A stretch of 53,114 nt of DNA from Microbacterium sp. 18062 (GCF_902706225.1 NZ_CACSKB010000026.1:1-53114); one strand, 5' to 3'; shown: positions 36,017 through 45,803, counted from the first letter of the stretch. Made by a program: numbers and translations. Notes: generated from the sequence alone by a model not told the origin.

Positions 36017-37690
36017 CTACTGCTGACCGCCCTGCTGCACGGCCAGCACCTCGACGCCGGCGCCGGTCTGCACCCAGTTCGTCTGGCGACGGACGAACAG
36101 CTCGCCCGCCGCCGAACGCAGCCGCACGGCGCCCGGGTTGTTCACGCCCGCGAGGTCGACGGCCCCGGCGGGCGCCTCGAGCGAGGAGGTGAAGCCGCCG
36201 ATCGGCTGCTCGATGTAGGTCGACGCGTCCGCTCTGGCATCGAGCGCACCGATCGTGGCGTTGTCGAGCCAGCCGACGTCCGTGCCGTCGCCCCCGAGGC
36301 CCGCGAGCGTGATCGGCTCGCCGAGCGCGCTGGGCACGCCATCGGCATCCCGGATCACCCCCGCGACGACGAGCTCCGGGCGCGATCCGAAGCTGACGAT
36401 CGCGGCCATCCGCGTGCCGTCTCGCGAGATCTGCATCGAGTGGATGCGGCTGGCGCCCGTCCACGCGCCGGTGATCTCGACGGCCTCACCGGACGCGATC
36501 GTGGCCCGCACCGCACCGGGTGTGCCGGCGGGAACCGTCCAGACCACGTCGAAGGCATCGATCGTCGGGTCGAGCAGGCCCGCGCGGTCGTCGAGCGTCG
36601 TCGTCGTGCCGTCCTCCGCCACGAGGGCGGCGGAGCCGTCGGCGAGGCGCACGGCCGCAGAGGCCCGGTCCCGGGCCAGCTGCACCGCGAGCGGCTCGGC
36701 CGCCACGATCGCGTCGGAAAGGCCGGGTATAGGTGTCAGGTCGCCCGAGACGAGGTAGCCGAAGCCCTCCTCCGTCAGCACGAGCGCTCGCGGATCGATG
36801 GTGGTGTCCTGGGTGGACAGCCGTCGGGCGTCCAGGCGCGTGCCGTCGACGAGCATCTGGACCTGTGTCACCTGAGCGGAGGCAAGACTCGCAGACAGCT
36901 GCGTCTGCATCCGGTCGAGCGTCGCCTGGTCGAGCGCGAGCGCCTCCGCGCTGAGCTGCGCCTGCGCGACGCCGTCGGGCGTCGGCACGGACGGCAGCAG
37001 GTCGACGTTGTCGGGGAAGGCGGACACGACCGACTCCGCGAGCCACGACGCGGCATCTCCGTTCACGAGCGCGTCCGCGACGCGGGTGGCGGCGTTCGAG
37101 GTCGGGAACCAGCGGGCATCGGGGACGAGGAACTCCCATGTCGGATCGAAGTACATCAGGGCGTAGGAGCGGAACACGCTCCGAAAGACGTCCTCGTCGA
37201 GCACGATGCCGTCGGGGGCGCGGACGATACGCCATTCCCCGTCCTCCTGCTGCGCGAGCTCGTAGGTGAGCGGCGCCGCCACCCCGCCGTCCGACCGCGA
37301 GTAGCTGCCGCCCTCGTCGACCGTGGCCCGCGGCGTCACCTGGAGGTCGATGCTGCCGTCGGCCAGGGGGGCGTACAGCCGGTCCGCCAGCACGTCGACG
37401 ATGACGCCGGCCTCGGGCTGCCAGGCGTCGCGGTAGTCGGACGCGAGATACAGTCGCGCCGTCTCCCAGTTGTCCTGGGGCCCAGATGCGGCCGTGACGA
37501 ACCCGTCCACGATCTGCTCGGGGGTGGCGCCCGGCTGCGGCGCGTTCGGCCGGAAGATGACGTCCGGAGACTCCGGGTCCGAGCTGTAGGACGGTCCGGG
37601 CTGGACCGGCCCGCTCGTGGGCAGTCCGGCACAGCCGCCGAGCGCGACGACGACCACGAGCACGCCGACGAGTCTCCACACGCGCCTCAT
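36017..37690 (-). CDS. lpqB: Lipoprotein LpqB, accessory protein of MtrAB
   Basis: A 557-aa lipoprotein: signal peptide with lipobox (LGGC at residues 17-20), a GerMN domain (~190-330) and a C-terminal beta-propeller-like LpqB domain (~330-540; SMQISRDGTRMAAIVS, IGALDARADASTYI). LpqB binds the extracellular part of MtrB and modulates MtrA signalling. The start overlaps the mtrB stop (ATGA), completing the mtrA-mtrB-lpqB operon. Located outside the membrane, anchored by lipid. Confidence 0.94.
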   Translation of the reverse strand: MRRVWRLVGVLVVVVALGGCAGLPTSGPVQPGPSYSSDPESPDVIFRPNAPQPGATPEQIVDGFVTAASGPQDNWETARLYLASDYRDAWQPEAGVIVDVLADRLYAPLADGSIDLQVTPRATVDEGGSYSRSDGGVAAPLTYELAQQEDGEWRIVRAPDGIVLDEDVFRSVFRSYALMYFDPTWEFLVPDARWFPTSNAATRVADALVNGDAASWLAESVVSAFPDNVDLLPSVPTPDGVAQAQLSAEALALDQATLDRMQTQLSASLASAQVTQVQMLVDGTRLDARRLSTQDTTIDPRALVLTEEGFGYLVSGDLTPIPGLSDAIVAAEPLAVQLARDRASAAVRLADGSAALVAEDGTTTTLDDRAGLLDPTIDAFDVVWTVPAGTPGAVRATIASGEAVEITGAWTGASRIHSMQISRDGTRMAAIVSFGSRPELVVAGVIRDADGVPSALGEPITLAGLGGDGTDVGWLDNATIGALDARADASTYIEQPIGGFTSSLEAPAGAVDLAGVNNPGAVRLRSAAGELFVRRQTNWVQTGAGVEVLAVQQGGQQ

Positions 37691-39366
37691 CGGCGATCCT
37701 CCCCGTGCCCGGCGCCGGCGGCCCGGATGTCGAGCGGCTGGGTCACGCCGAGCACGTCGAGCACGTCGTCGCCCGGATCGAGCGGCAAGGGCGAGGCGGC
37801 TTCCTCTGCCGACTCGCGTCGCGGCAGGGTGAGCACCATGTTCGTGCCGCGGCCGGGCGATGACCAGACCGCGAGCGAGCCGCCGTGCAGACGTGCGTCG
37901 CCGAGCGCGATCGACAGCCCGAGACCGGTGCCGCCGATGGTGCGCTTGCGCGAGGGATCGGCCCGCCAGAAGCGGTCGAACACACGTTCCTGGTCCTCGG
38001 CGCTCATGCCGAGACCGTAGTCGCGCACGCCGAGGGCGACGGCGTCCTGATCGCTGTCGACCGTGACGACGATGGGCCTCCCCTCGCCGTGCTCGATCGC
38101 ATTGCCGAGGAGGTTGCGCACGATCCGGCGCACGCGACGCGGATCCATGTCGACCGGGGAGTACCCGCCCGGCGCGACCAGCCTGACGTCGCTGCCGTGC
38201 GTGTCGGCCAGTTGCTGCATCGAGGCGATGACGTCCTCCGCGAGGGCGGCGAGGCTCGTCGGCTCGCGTTCCAGCTGCACCGACCCGGCGTCGTAACGGC
38301 TGATCTCCAGCAGGTCGCCGAGCAGCACCTCGAACCGCTGCACCTGGGCGTGCAGCAGCTCCGCCGCGCGGGCCGACACCGGGTCGAAGCCCTCCCGGTG
38401 GTCGTTGAGCACATCGGCGGCGAGCCGGATGGTGGTCAGCGGGGTCCGCAGCTCGTGCGAGACGTCGGAGACGAATCTCTGCTGCACGAGCGAGAGGTCG
38501 GCGAGCTCCTTGATCTGCGCCTGGATGCTGTCGGCCATCGCGTTGAAGGACCGTCCGAGGGTCGCGATCTCGTCCTCGCCGTGCACGTCGAGCCGCATGT
38601 CGAGCCGGCCCGCGGCGAGCTCCGCGCTGGTACGCGCGGCATCCCCGATCGGCACCGTGACGCTGCGCAGCACGAACCAGGAGATGCCCGCGATGATCGC
38701 GATGAGGGCGAACCCGACGATCCAGAGCGTGCCCTGCACGAACGCGAGCGTCTGCCCGGCGGCGGACAGGTCGTAGGCGATGTAGAGCTCGTAGGGGCCC
38801 ACGCCCTCGACCTCGAGCTGCTGACCGACCACCATGCCGGGCACCGAGCGCCCGGCGTCGTCGGTCAGCGCGATCGACTGCCACCACTGCACGTCGGCGT
38901 TGCTCTGCACACGCGCACGCAGGGCATCGGTGATCTCGGCGTCCCACTCGCCGCCGAGCGTGAAGTCCTGCGGCGCCGTCGCCGACGGCGTCTGATCGAC
39001 CCGGAAGACCGCGACGCGTTCGGATGCGGACTGCCGCACCAGCGTGTCGCGCACGCTCACCATGACGTTGCGCACCTGCACGCTGTCGCTCTGCACCGCC
39101 GCGTCCAGCCGGTCCTGCGCCGAGATCGTCGCACGTCGCGCGTCGCCGAGCACCTGATCGCGACGGGACTGGAACAGATCGTTCTGGATGGCCAGCGCCA
39201 TCCAGACGCAGGCGACCAGGATGGCGAGGGTCGACAACGCGATCGTGAGCACGAGCGTGCGGAAGCGCAGCGAGCGGCTCCAGAGCCCGGCGAGGGTCTC
39301 CGGCCAGGTGCGCCACGCCCGCGGGGTGTGCGCGAACCACGTGCGGCGCACGGCCGGAGCGGCCAT
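37687..39366 (-). CDS. mtrB: Sensor histidine kinase MtrB
   Basis: A 559-aa kinase: two transmembrane helices (~40-60 and ~205-230) flanking an extracytoplasmic sensor, HAMP (~230-280), HisKA with phospho-accepting His in FVSDVSHELRTPLTTIRLA, and HATPase (RRIVRNLLGNAIEHGEGRP, VRDYGLGMS, RTIGGTGLGLSIA). Phosphorylates MtrA and links cell-wall growth and division with osmotic state. Starts 1 nt after the mtrA stop and overlaps lpqB by 4 nt. Confidence 0.96.
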   Translation of the reverse strand: MAAPAVRRTWFAHTPRAWRTWPETLAGLWSRSLRFRTLVLTIALSTLAILVACVWMALAIQNDLFQSRRDQVLGDARRATISAQDRLDAAVQSDSVQVRNVMVSVRDTLVRQSASERVAVFRVDQTPSATAPQDFTLGGEWDAEITDALRARVQSNADVQWWQSIALTDDAGRSVPGMVVGQQLEVEGVGPYELYIAYDLSAAGQTLAFVQGTLWIVGFALIAIIAGISWFVLRSVTVPIGDAARTSAELAAGRLDMRLDVHGEDEIATLGRSFNAMADSIQAQIKELADLSLVQQRFVSDVSHELRTPLTTIRLAADVLNDHREGFDPVSARAAELLHAQVQRFEVLLGDLLEISRYDAGSVQLEREPTSLAALAEDVIASMQQLADTHGSDVRLVAPGGYSPVDMDPRRVRRIVRNLLGNAIEHGEGRPIVVTVDSDQDAVALGVRDYGLGMSAEDQERVFDRFWRADPSRKRTIGGTGLGLSIALGDARLHGGSLAVWSSPGRGTNMVLTLPRRESAEEAASPLPLDPGDDVLDVLGVTQPLDIRAAGAGHGEDRR

Positions 39367-39367
39367 G

Positions 39368-40048
39368 TCAGACCACGGCGCCCGCGCGGTAGCCGACCCC
39401 GCGCACCGTCGTCACGATCTTGGGATTGTCCGCATCGAGCTCGACCTTGGCGCGCAGGCGCTGCACGTGGACGTTCACGAGGCGGGTGTCGGCCTTGTAG
39501 TGATAGCCCCAGACCTGCTCGAGCAGCATCTCGCGGGAGAACACCTGCTGCGGCTTCGAGGCGAGGGCGACGAGCAGCTCGAACTCGAGCGGGGTGAGCG
39601 CGATGGCGGCGTCGGCCCGGCGCACCTCGTGCGCGGCGACGTCGACCGTCAGATCGCCGATCCGCAGCACCTCGCCCGATTCCACCGGGGTCGTGCGCAG
39701 CCGGGTGCGGACGCGGGCGACCAGCTCCTTCGGGTTGAAGGGCTTCACGATGTAGTCGTCGGCGCCGGACTCGAGTCCGCGGACCACGTCGGCGGTGTCG
39801 GTGCGCGCGGTCAGCATGATGATCGGCACCCCGGACTCGCGGCGCACCCGCGTGCAGATCTCGATCCCGTCCATGCCGGGCAGCATCAGATCGAGCAGCA
39901 CAAGATCCGGGCGCTCCGTCCGGAACACGTCGACGGCCTCGGCGCCGTCGGCGCAGAACACCGTCTCGAAGCCTTCGGTGTCGAGCACGATGCCGATCAT
40001 CTCGGCCAGCGCTGTGTCGTCGTCGACCACGAGGATGCGTGAAGTCAT
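39368..40048 (-). CDS. mtrA: Response regulator MtrA
   Basis: A 226-aa OmpR/PhoB-type regulator. Receiver domain with acidic pocket VVDDD and phospho-acceptor Asp53 (LVLLDLMLPG), Thr/Lys switch residues (MLTART, DDYIVKPF), and a C-terminal winged helix (LTPLEFELLVALASKPQQVF, VNVHVQRLRAKVE). MtrA controls cell-wall hydrolases, dnaA and other targets in actinobacteria and is often essential. GGACGAACG upstream is a distant SD candidate. It diverges from the GDPD-like membrane gene across a 161-bp gap. Confidence 0.97.
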   Translation of the reverse strand: MTSRILVVDDDTALAEMIGIVLDTEGFETVFCADGAEAVDVFRTERPDLVLLDLMLPGMDGIEICTRVRRESGVPIIMLTARTDTADVVRGLESGADDYIVKPFNPKELVARVRTRLRTTPVESGEVLRIGDLTVDVAAHEVRRADAAIALTPLEFELLVALASKPQQVFSREMLLEQVWGYHYKADTRLVNVHVQRLRAKVELDADNPKIVTTVRGVGYRAGAVV

Positions 40049-40209
40049 GAAACGCGTTCGTCCTTTGCGTCCGGCACGGCACGGCCGGGCACCGCCGATG
40101 CTCCCCGTGCGCTTCCCACAGAGTAGTCCACCACGACCGCAACGCCGCCGAGCACCGCCCGGCCGTGTGTCACGATAGGAGCAGCCGACGAATCCGCGAG
40201 GGAGACATC

Positions 40210-41529
40210 GTGACCGCCTATCCGTCCTGGACGCCGGCACCGCGAGCGGGCATCGTGCCGCTGCATCCGCTGTCGTTCGGCGCCATCCTCGGCAGATCCT
40301 TCACGGCGCTGCGCCAGAACCCGCGGGTCCTGCTCGGCTTCGCGCTCGGGATGCAGATGATCGCGTACGTCGTGCTGATCGTCGCGATCGGCGGCGCGGC
40401 GATCGCCTCGTTCTCGCGACTCGACACCCTCGTCGAAGGCACCGACGAGTTCAACGCCGTGCTCGCGGGCTCCATCGCCATCACGACGATCACGGGTGTC
40501 GTGCTCGGCATCGCCAGCACGGCGCTCACCGTGATCGTGCAGGGCGTCGTCGTCGCCGACGTCGCGCACGGGGTGGTGTCGGAGAAACTGACGGTCGGCG
40601 CGCTGTGGCGTCGGGTGCGTCCCGCGTTCTGGCGCCTCATGGGCTACACGTTCCTCTCGATCGGGGTCGTGCTGGTGGCCGTGGCCCTGGTCGTCGGCGC
40701 CGTCGTCGTGCTGTCCCAGCTGGCGCTGGCGGCCGGCATCGTCCTGGCGATCCTCCTCGTCCTCGCCGCGATCCCGCTGGCGTTCTGGCTGCCGACGAAG
40801 CTCTTCGTCGTGCCCGCCGTCCTCGTGCTGGAAGGAACCGGCGTCTTCGCCGCCATCGGGCGCTCCTGGCGGCTCACCCGCGGGCGCTTCTGGAAGACCC
40901 TCGGCGTCTGGTTCCTCGTGCAGCTGACCTTCAGCATCCTCGCCCAGGTGGTGAGCGTGCCGTTCTCGATCCTGAGCGGCATGCTGTCGGCGCTCGTCGC
41001 CCCGACCGGGAGCTCCGACCCGGCGGCGATCGTCGGGATCCTCGTCACGTCCGGCATCACCCAGATCGTCACGCTCCTGATCCAGTCGGTCGCGCTGGTC
41101 GTGGTCGCGTCCGCGAGCGCCCTCGTCTACATCGACGCCCGGATGCGGAGCGAGGGCCTCGACCACGATCTGCAGTCGTACGTCGACCAGCGACGGGCGG
41201 GCGCCGGCACCGCCGATCCGTACCGCTGGCACATCGGCCGGACCGTGGCGCCGGCCCCGGCACCGCCGGGATACACCGCTCCAGGGTACGGGAGCAGCCC
41301 GGGATATCCCGGTGGTGCGGGTTACCCCGGCAGTGCGGGCTCCGCGGCCGGTGCGGGCTATCCGGCTCCGCCTCCGAGCGCGCCCGGACCGGCCGCGGGA
41401 CAGCCGGAGGCGCGTGAGCCCTCGCCCCCCGGGGAGCCCGCGGGCGACCCCGCGCCCTCCCCGGGCGCGCCGCCGGCGCCGCGTCCCACCGACTGGGCGG
41501 CTCCCGGCTCGGCGGACCCCACCCGGTGA
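40210..41529 (+). CDS. Membrane protein with glycerophosphodiester phosphodiesterase membrane domain
   Basis: A 439-aa protein: cytoplasmic N-terminus with HPLSFGAILGRSFTALRQNPRVLLGF, about six hydrophobic segments to ~320, then a Pro/Gly/Tyr/Ala-rich cytoplasmic tail of ~110 residues with repeated GY(P/T)xPG-type units (GYGSSPGYPGGAGYPGSAG). The membrane part fits the family named after the membrane region of GDPD enzymes; no phosphodiesterase domain is present. The GTG follows GAGGGAGACATC. The end overlaps the DUF4129 gene (GTGA), so it is the first gene of the MoxR-DUF58 cluster. Confidence 0.85.
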   Translation: MTAYPSWTPAPRAGIVPLHPLSFGAILGRSFTALRQNPRVLLGFALGMQMIAYVVLIVAIGGAAIASFSRLDTLVEGTDEFNAVLAGSIAITTITGVVLGIASTALTVIVQGVVVADVAHGVVSEKLTVGALWRRVRPAFWRLMGYTFLSIGVVLVAVALVVGAVVVLSQLALAAGIVLAILLVLAAIPLAFWLPTKLFVVPAVLVLEGTGVFAAIGRSWRLTRGRFWKTLGVWFLVQLTFSILAQVVSVPFSILSGMLSALVAPTGSSDPAAIVGILVTSGITQIVTLLIQSVALVVVASASALVYIDARMRSEGLDHDLQSYVDQRRAGAGTADPYRWHIGRTVAPAPAPPGYTAPGYGSSPGYPGGAGYPGSAGSAAGAGYPAPPPSAPGPAAGQPEAREPSPPGEPAGDPAPSPGAPPAPRPTDWAAPGSADPTR

Positions 41530-42176
41530 TCCGCGCGCTGGTGCCCGTCGCGCCGCTCGTCCCCGACGGCGACGAAGCGCGGCGCTGGGCCGAACGGGAG
41601 CTGGCCAACCCCGTCTACGAAGCCGCGCAGCCGACCCCGATCGACCGGATCGCGCAGGCCGTCGGCGATGCCGTCGTCCGCTTCTTCCAGCAGCCGCTGC
41701 CGGGCACCTGGGGCCCGGCGTTCGCCGTCATCGCGACGATCGTCGTGCTGGCGATCGTCCTGGTCGCGTTCCTTGTCTGGGGCCGACCCCGGGCGACCGC
41801 GCGATCACGCGCCTCCGCGTCCGCGGACCTCTTCGGAGACGCCGCCGGACGCAGCGCCGACGAGCTGCGCGCCGACGCCGCGCGCCACTCTGCGGCGGGC
41901 GAATGGGTCGAGGCCGTCGCCGCTGGCGTGCGCGCCCTCGCACGCGGTCTCGACGAACGCGGCATCGTCCAGACCTCGCCCGGCGCGACCGTGCAGGCCT
42001 TCGCCCGCGCCGCGGCCGACCGGTTCCCGGCCGAGTCCGCAGCGCTGGCCCGATGCGCGACCGACTTCGACGATGTCCGCTACCTGCGGCGTCCCGGCAC
42101 CCGCGAGACGTACGAGCGGGTGCGCGCGCTCGACGAGCGGCTGGTCCGCACCCGCGTCCTGGCGGGCGCGGGATGA
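41526..42176 (+). CDS. DUF4129-domain membrane protein
   Basis: A 216-aa protein with one transmembrane helix (~66-88; FAVIATIVVLAIVLVAFLVW) between an N-terminal outer segment (EARRWAERELANPVYEA) and a C-terminal DUF4129 domain (~125-205; AARHSAAGEWVEAVAAGVRA, LARGLDERGIVQTSPGATVQ). The family is nearly always found beside MoxR and DUF58 genes. Both ends overlap neighbours by 4 nt. Biochemical role unknown. Confidence 0.88.
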   Translation: MIRALVPVAPLVPDGDEARRWAERELANPVYEAAQPTPIDRIAQAVGDAVVRFFQQPLPGTWGPAFAVIATIVVLAIVLVAFLVWGRPRATARSRASASADLFGDAAGRSADELRADAARHSAAGEWVEAVAAGVRALARGLDERGIVQTSPGATVQAFARAAADRFPAESAALARCATDFDDVRYLRRPGTRETYERVRALDERLVRTRVLAGAG

Positions 42177-43327
42177 GCGCGCAGGTCGCCCCGCCCCGCC
42201 CGCGGGCTCGCGGAGTCACCGCGTGGGTCGCGATCGCCGCCGTGCTGGTCCTCGTCGGAACGCTCGGCGCGGTGCTCGCCTCCTCCGTCCAGTGGACGGC
42301 GCGGGATCGCTTCGACCCGGAGTCCGCCGGTCCCGACGGCACCCGCGCCCTCGCCCGCATCCTCGCCGACCACGGGATCGAGGTCGAGGTCGTCCGCGCA
42401 CGCACGACGGCTCTCGACGCGCTCGATGCGGGTCCCGCGACCCTCGTGCTCCCCGACTCCGCGCTGCTCTCGGACGAGACCTTCGCCGAGCTCGCAGACG
42501 CCGCGACCGACGTGGTCGTCATAGAGCCGCGATCACGCGGCATCCGCCTGCTCTTCGATGGGCGGATCGACGGATACGGCGGATCCGAGCCGACCGCCCC
42601 GCACTGCGACCTGGGCGACGCCGAACGCGCCGGACCCGTCCTCGTCGGGGCGACGTTCACCGCGGATGCGGAGGGCTGCTACCCGGTCGGCGACGCGTAC
42701 GGCCTCGTCTGGGGCGCCCACGGCGAGGGCCGCGCGGTCGCCGTCGACGGCACGATGCTGTTCACCAACGAGAACCTCGCTGAGAACGGCAACGCGGCCC
42801 TCGGGGTGAACCTGATCGGATCCCGGGACCGCGTCGTCTGGTTCGTGCCGGAGTTCGCCGACACCGACGGTGATCCCGCGACGCTGGGGGACCTCACCCC
42901 GGGGTGGGTGAGCCCCGCGATCGTGCTGCTGCTGGTCACGGCGATCGGCACGATCCTGTGGCGCGGTCGTCGCTTCGGCCCGCTCGTGCGCGAGCGGCTG
43001 CCCGTCACGGTCCGCGGCAGCGAGACGACCGCGGGCCGGGCGCACCTGTACGCGCAGTCCCGAGACGTCCGCCACGCCGCGACCGTGCTCCGGCAGGGCG
43101 CCGTCGGGCGGCTCGGGCGGATACTGGGGCTTCCCGCATCCGCGTCCGCCGAGGCCGTCGCAGACGCGGCCGCGGCCCGGCTCGGGAACGACCGGGCCGA
43201 CATCGGGCGCATCCTGATCACCGACGAGGTGCGCACCGACCGCGATCTCGTCGCGCTCACCCATCGACTACACGACCTCGAGACCGCGCTCGCCCGGGCG
43301 CTCCGGCCCGGAAAGGAACCACGATGA
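42173..43327 (+). CDS. DUF4350-domain membrane protein
   Basis: A 384-aa protein: helix near the N-terminus (VTAWVAIAAVLVLVGTLGAVL), an extracytoplasmic DUF4350 domain resembling a glutamine-amidotransferase/IFT52-like fold (SAGPDGTRALARILADHGIEV, VVIEPRS), a second helix (~250-268; WVSPAIVLLLVTAIGTILW), then a cytoplasmic helical tail (SRDVRHAATVLRQGAVGRLG). ATGA overlaps both upstream and downstream. It belongs to the MoxR-DUF58-DUF4129 cluster; no enzymatic residue can be assigned. Confidence 0.87.
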   Translation: MSAQVAPPRPRARGVTAWVAIAAVLVLVGTLGAVLASSVQWTARDRFDPESAGPDGTRALARILADHGIEVEVVRARTTALDALDAGPATLVLPDSALLSDETFAELADAATDVVVIEPRSRGIRLLFDGRIDGYGGSEPTAPHCDLGDAERAGPVLVGATFTADAEGCYPVGDAYGLVWGAHGEGRAVAVDGTMLFTNENLAENGNAALGVNLIGSRDRVVWFVPEFADTDGDPATLGDLTPGWVSPAIVLLLVTAIGTILWRGRRFGPLVRERLPVTVRGSETTAGRAHLYAQSRDVRHAATVLRQGAVGRLGRILGLPASASAEAVADAAAARLGNDRADIGRILITDEVRTDRDLVALTHRLHDLETALARALRPGKEPR

Positions 43328-44289
43328 CCGAGTCCTCCCCCACCGACGAGGCGCTCCGCAGCGCCGTACACGACGTCCGCACCGAGATCGGGAAGGCGGT
43401 CGTCGGCCAGGACGGCGCGGTGACGGGGCTCCTGGTCGCCCTGCTCGCCCGCGGACACGTGCTGCTCGAGGGCGTGCCCGGGGTCGCCAAGACCCTGCTG
43501 GTGCGCGCATTCAGCCGCGCGCTCGGCCTCGAGACGCACCGGGTGCAGTTCACCCCCGACCTGATGCCGGGCGACGTCACGGGCTCGCTCGTCTACGACG
43601 CGCGCTCGGGCGAGTTCGACTTCCGCGAGGGCCCCGTCTTCACCAACGTGCTCCTCGCGGACGAGATCAACCGCACCCCGCCGAAGACCCAGTCGGCCCT
43701 GCTCGAGGCGATGGAGGAGCGGCAGGTCTCGGCCGACGGCGTCACCCGCGCCCTCCCCGACCCGTTCCTCGTCGCGGCGACCCAGAACCCGATCGAGCAC
43801 GAGGGCACCTACGACCTCCCCGAGGCTCAGCTCGACCGCTTCCTGCTGAAGCTGCTCATCGACGCGCCCGCCCGCGACGCCGAGATCTCGGTGCTCCGCC
43901 GCCACGCCGACGGCTTCCGCCCCGGCGACCTCGGCGCGCTCCGCGCCGTCGTCGACGCCGACGGCATCCGCGCGGCGCAGCGGGCCGCCGCATCCGTCGC
44001 CGTGTCGGACGAGCTGCTCGGCTACGTGGTGGACCTCGCCCGGGCGACGCGGGAGGCGCCGTCGGTGCAGCTGGGCGCGAGTCCGCGTGCGGCGACGGCG
44101 CTGCTCGCGACCGCCAAGGCCTGGGCCTGGCTCGGCGGCTACCCCGCGATCACCCCCGACCACGTGCAGACGATGCTCACCCCGACCTGGCGGCATCGGC
44201 TGCGGCTGCGGGCCGAGGCCGAGTTCGAGGGTGTCACCGTCGACGCGGTGATCTCGTCGGTGCTGCAGCAGACCCGCGTTCCGATCTGA
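43324..44289 (+). CDS. moxR: MoxR-family AAA+ ATPase
   Basis: A 321-aa AAA+ ATPase. Walker A GVPGVAKT, Walker B VLLADEINRTPPKTQSALLEAMEE, sensor 1 VAATQNPIEHEGTYDLPEAQ with the arginine finger in LDRF, and a lid domain with sensor 2 (LGASPRAATALL). MoxR proteins act as chaperones for complexes with DUF58/VWA partners. GGAACCACG precedes the ATG, which overlaps the previous stop. DUF58 follows by 1 nt. Confidence 0.94.
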   Translation: MTESSPTDEALRSAVHDVRTEIGKAVVGQDGAVTGLLVALLARGHVLLEGVPGVAKTLLVRAFSRALGLETHRVQFTPDLMPGDVTGSLVYDARSGEFDFREGPVFTNVLLADEINRTPPKTQSALLEAMEERQVSADGVTRALPDPFLVAATQNPIEHEGTYDLPEAQLDRFLLKLLIDAPARDAEISVLRRHADGFRPGDLGALRAVVDADGIRAAQRAAASVAVSDELLGYVVDLARATREAPSVQLGASPRAATALLATAKAWAWLGGYPAITPDHVQTMLTPTWRHRLRLRAEAEFEGVTVDAVISSVLQQTRVPI

Positions 44290-44290
44290 C

Positions 44291-45595
44291 GTGTACGTCA
44301 CCGGCCGCCTTCCCCTCCTCGTCGCCGTCGGCGTCGTGCCCGTCGTGCTGCTCGGCTCCGCGGGCGCGGACCCGTGGCTCGTCGCCGCCGGGTGGATCGG
44401 GCTGTGTGCGGCGACGACCGCGATCGACACCGTGCTGGCGGCGTCCCCGCGGGGAATCGAGGTGTCCCGGACGATCCCGGCCCGCGCGCGGCGGGACGAG
44501 CCCGTGCTCACGGAGGCGGTGCTGCGCAACACCGGGCGTCGACGCCTGCGGGGGCGCATGCGGGACGCGTGGCAGCCGACGGCCGGCGGCCCGTACGCCC
44601 GCGCGCCGATCGACGTCCCGGCGGGTGAGTCGCGGCGCGTGCCGGTGCCGCTGCATCCGCGCCGCCGCGGCGAGCTGGTGTCGGAGTTCGTCGTCGTCCG
44701 ATCCGTGGGGCCGCTCGGGATCGCCGGCCGGCAGCGGGTGATCCCGGCCCGGGGCGCGCTCCGGGTGCTGCCGCCGTTCGCGTCCCGGCGGCATCTCCCC
44801 TCCCGGCTCGCGCGGCTGCGGGAGCTCGACGGCTCGACGAGCGTGCAGATCCGGGGGCGCGGCACCGAGTTCGACAGTCTGCGCGAGTACGTGCGCGGCG
44901 ACGACGTGCGCTCGATCGACTGGCGGGCGACGGCGCGTGCCGGAACCACGATGCTCCGCACCTGGCGGCCCGAGCGCGACCGCCACATCGTGATCGTCGT
45001 GGACACCGGCCGCACCTCGGCGACGAGGGTGGGCGACGGCGTGCGGCTCGACGCCTCGATGGAGGCGACGCTGCTGCTGTCCGCCCTCGCGGCGCGGGCC
45101 GGCGACCACGTGCACCTCGTGATGGTGGACCGGGTCGTGCGTGCGCGGGTGAGCGGTGTGGACGGGAACGCGCTCGTGCCGGCGCTCGTCGACGCGATGG
45201 CGTCGGTGGAGCCGCAGCTCATCGACACCGACTGGGCGAGCGTCACCGCGCTCGTGCGCCGGCTCGCGGTGCGTCCGGCGCTCGTCGTGCTGCTGACCGC
45301 ACAGGACGATCCGGCCGCATCCCGTGCGTTCCTGGCGGCGCTGCCGACGTTGACCGAGCGCTCCCGGGTGCTGGTCGGCACGACGAACGACGAGGAGCCC
45401 GCCGCCGCCGGACCCGCACGCGATGCGGACGACGCCTATCGGCAGGCCGCCGTGCTGCGCGCCCGCGCGGATGCGGCCCTGGTCGCCGACGCCGTGTCGC
45501 GAGCCGGCGCGATCGCGCTGTCCGCGGATGCCGAGAGCCTGCCGCCGCGCGTCGCCGACCACTACCTCGCCCTGAAGCTCAGCGGCCTGCTCTGA
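44291..45595 (+). CDS. DUF58-domain protein
   Basis: A 434-aa protein with two close N-terminal hydrophobic segments (~7-45), a beta-rich region (~60-170) and the DUF58 signature RGTEFDSLREYVRGDDVRSIDWRATAR followed by a VWA-like fold (HIVIVVDTGRTS). It is the usual partner of MoxR, starting with GTG 1 nt after its stop. The cluster probably serves envelope biogenesis or stress, but the role is not established for actinobacteria. Confidence 0.92.
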   Translation: MYVTGRLPLLVAVGVVPVVLLGSAGADPWLVAAGWIGLCAATTAIDTVLAASPRGIEVSRTIPARARRDEPVLTEAVLRNTGRRRLRGRMRDAWQPTAGGPYARAPIDVPAGESRRVPVPLHPRRRGELVSEFVVVRSVGPLGIAGRQRVIPARGALRVLPPFASRRHLPSRLARLRELDGSTSVQIRGRGTEFDSLREYVRGDDVRSIDWRATARAGTTMLRTWRPERDRHIVIVVDTGRTSATRVGDGVRLDASMEATLLLSALAARAGDHVHLVMVDRVVRARVSGVDGNALVPALVDAMASVEPQLIDTDWASVTALVRRLAVRPALVVLLTAQDDPAASRAFLAALPTLTERSRVLVGTTNDEEPAAAGPARDADDAYRQAAVLRARADAALVADAVSRAGAIALSADAESLPPRVADHYLALKLSGLL

Positions 45596-45623
45596 CCCCA
45601 CCTCGCCCCCGCTCCCGCGATGC

Positions 45624-45759
45624 ATGTCTCACTCGTGCAGGCGACACCCCACCCTGAGCTGCATATCTGAGACACGAAGCATCCCTCGGACGACGGACTG
45701 ACCGTTCGTGTCTCAGTTGTGCATGACGAAGCCGCTCGGATGCTGCACGAGTGCGACAC
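45624..45759. repeat. 136-bp element of four alternating 16-bp repeats, copy 2
   Basis: Units at 45624-45639 (reverse), 45660-45675 (forward), 45708-45723 (reverse) and 45744-45759 (forward) are separated by 20, 32 and 20 nt, the same geometry as copy 1. Units differ from TGCACAAGTGAGACAC by 1-3 positions; GAGACAC/GTGTCTC and TGCA ends are best conserved. Spacer sequences are unrelated to copy 1. A weaker fifth unit may lie near 45780. Confidence 0.92.
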
Positions 45760-45803
45760 AGGAAGCCACCGCAGGCGCCAGCACACGCACGACACAGGAA
45801 TGC

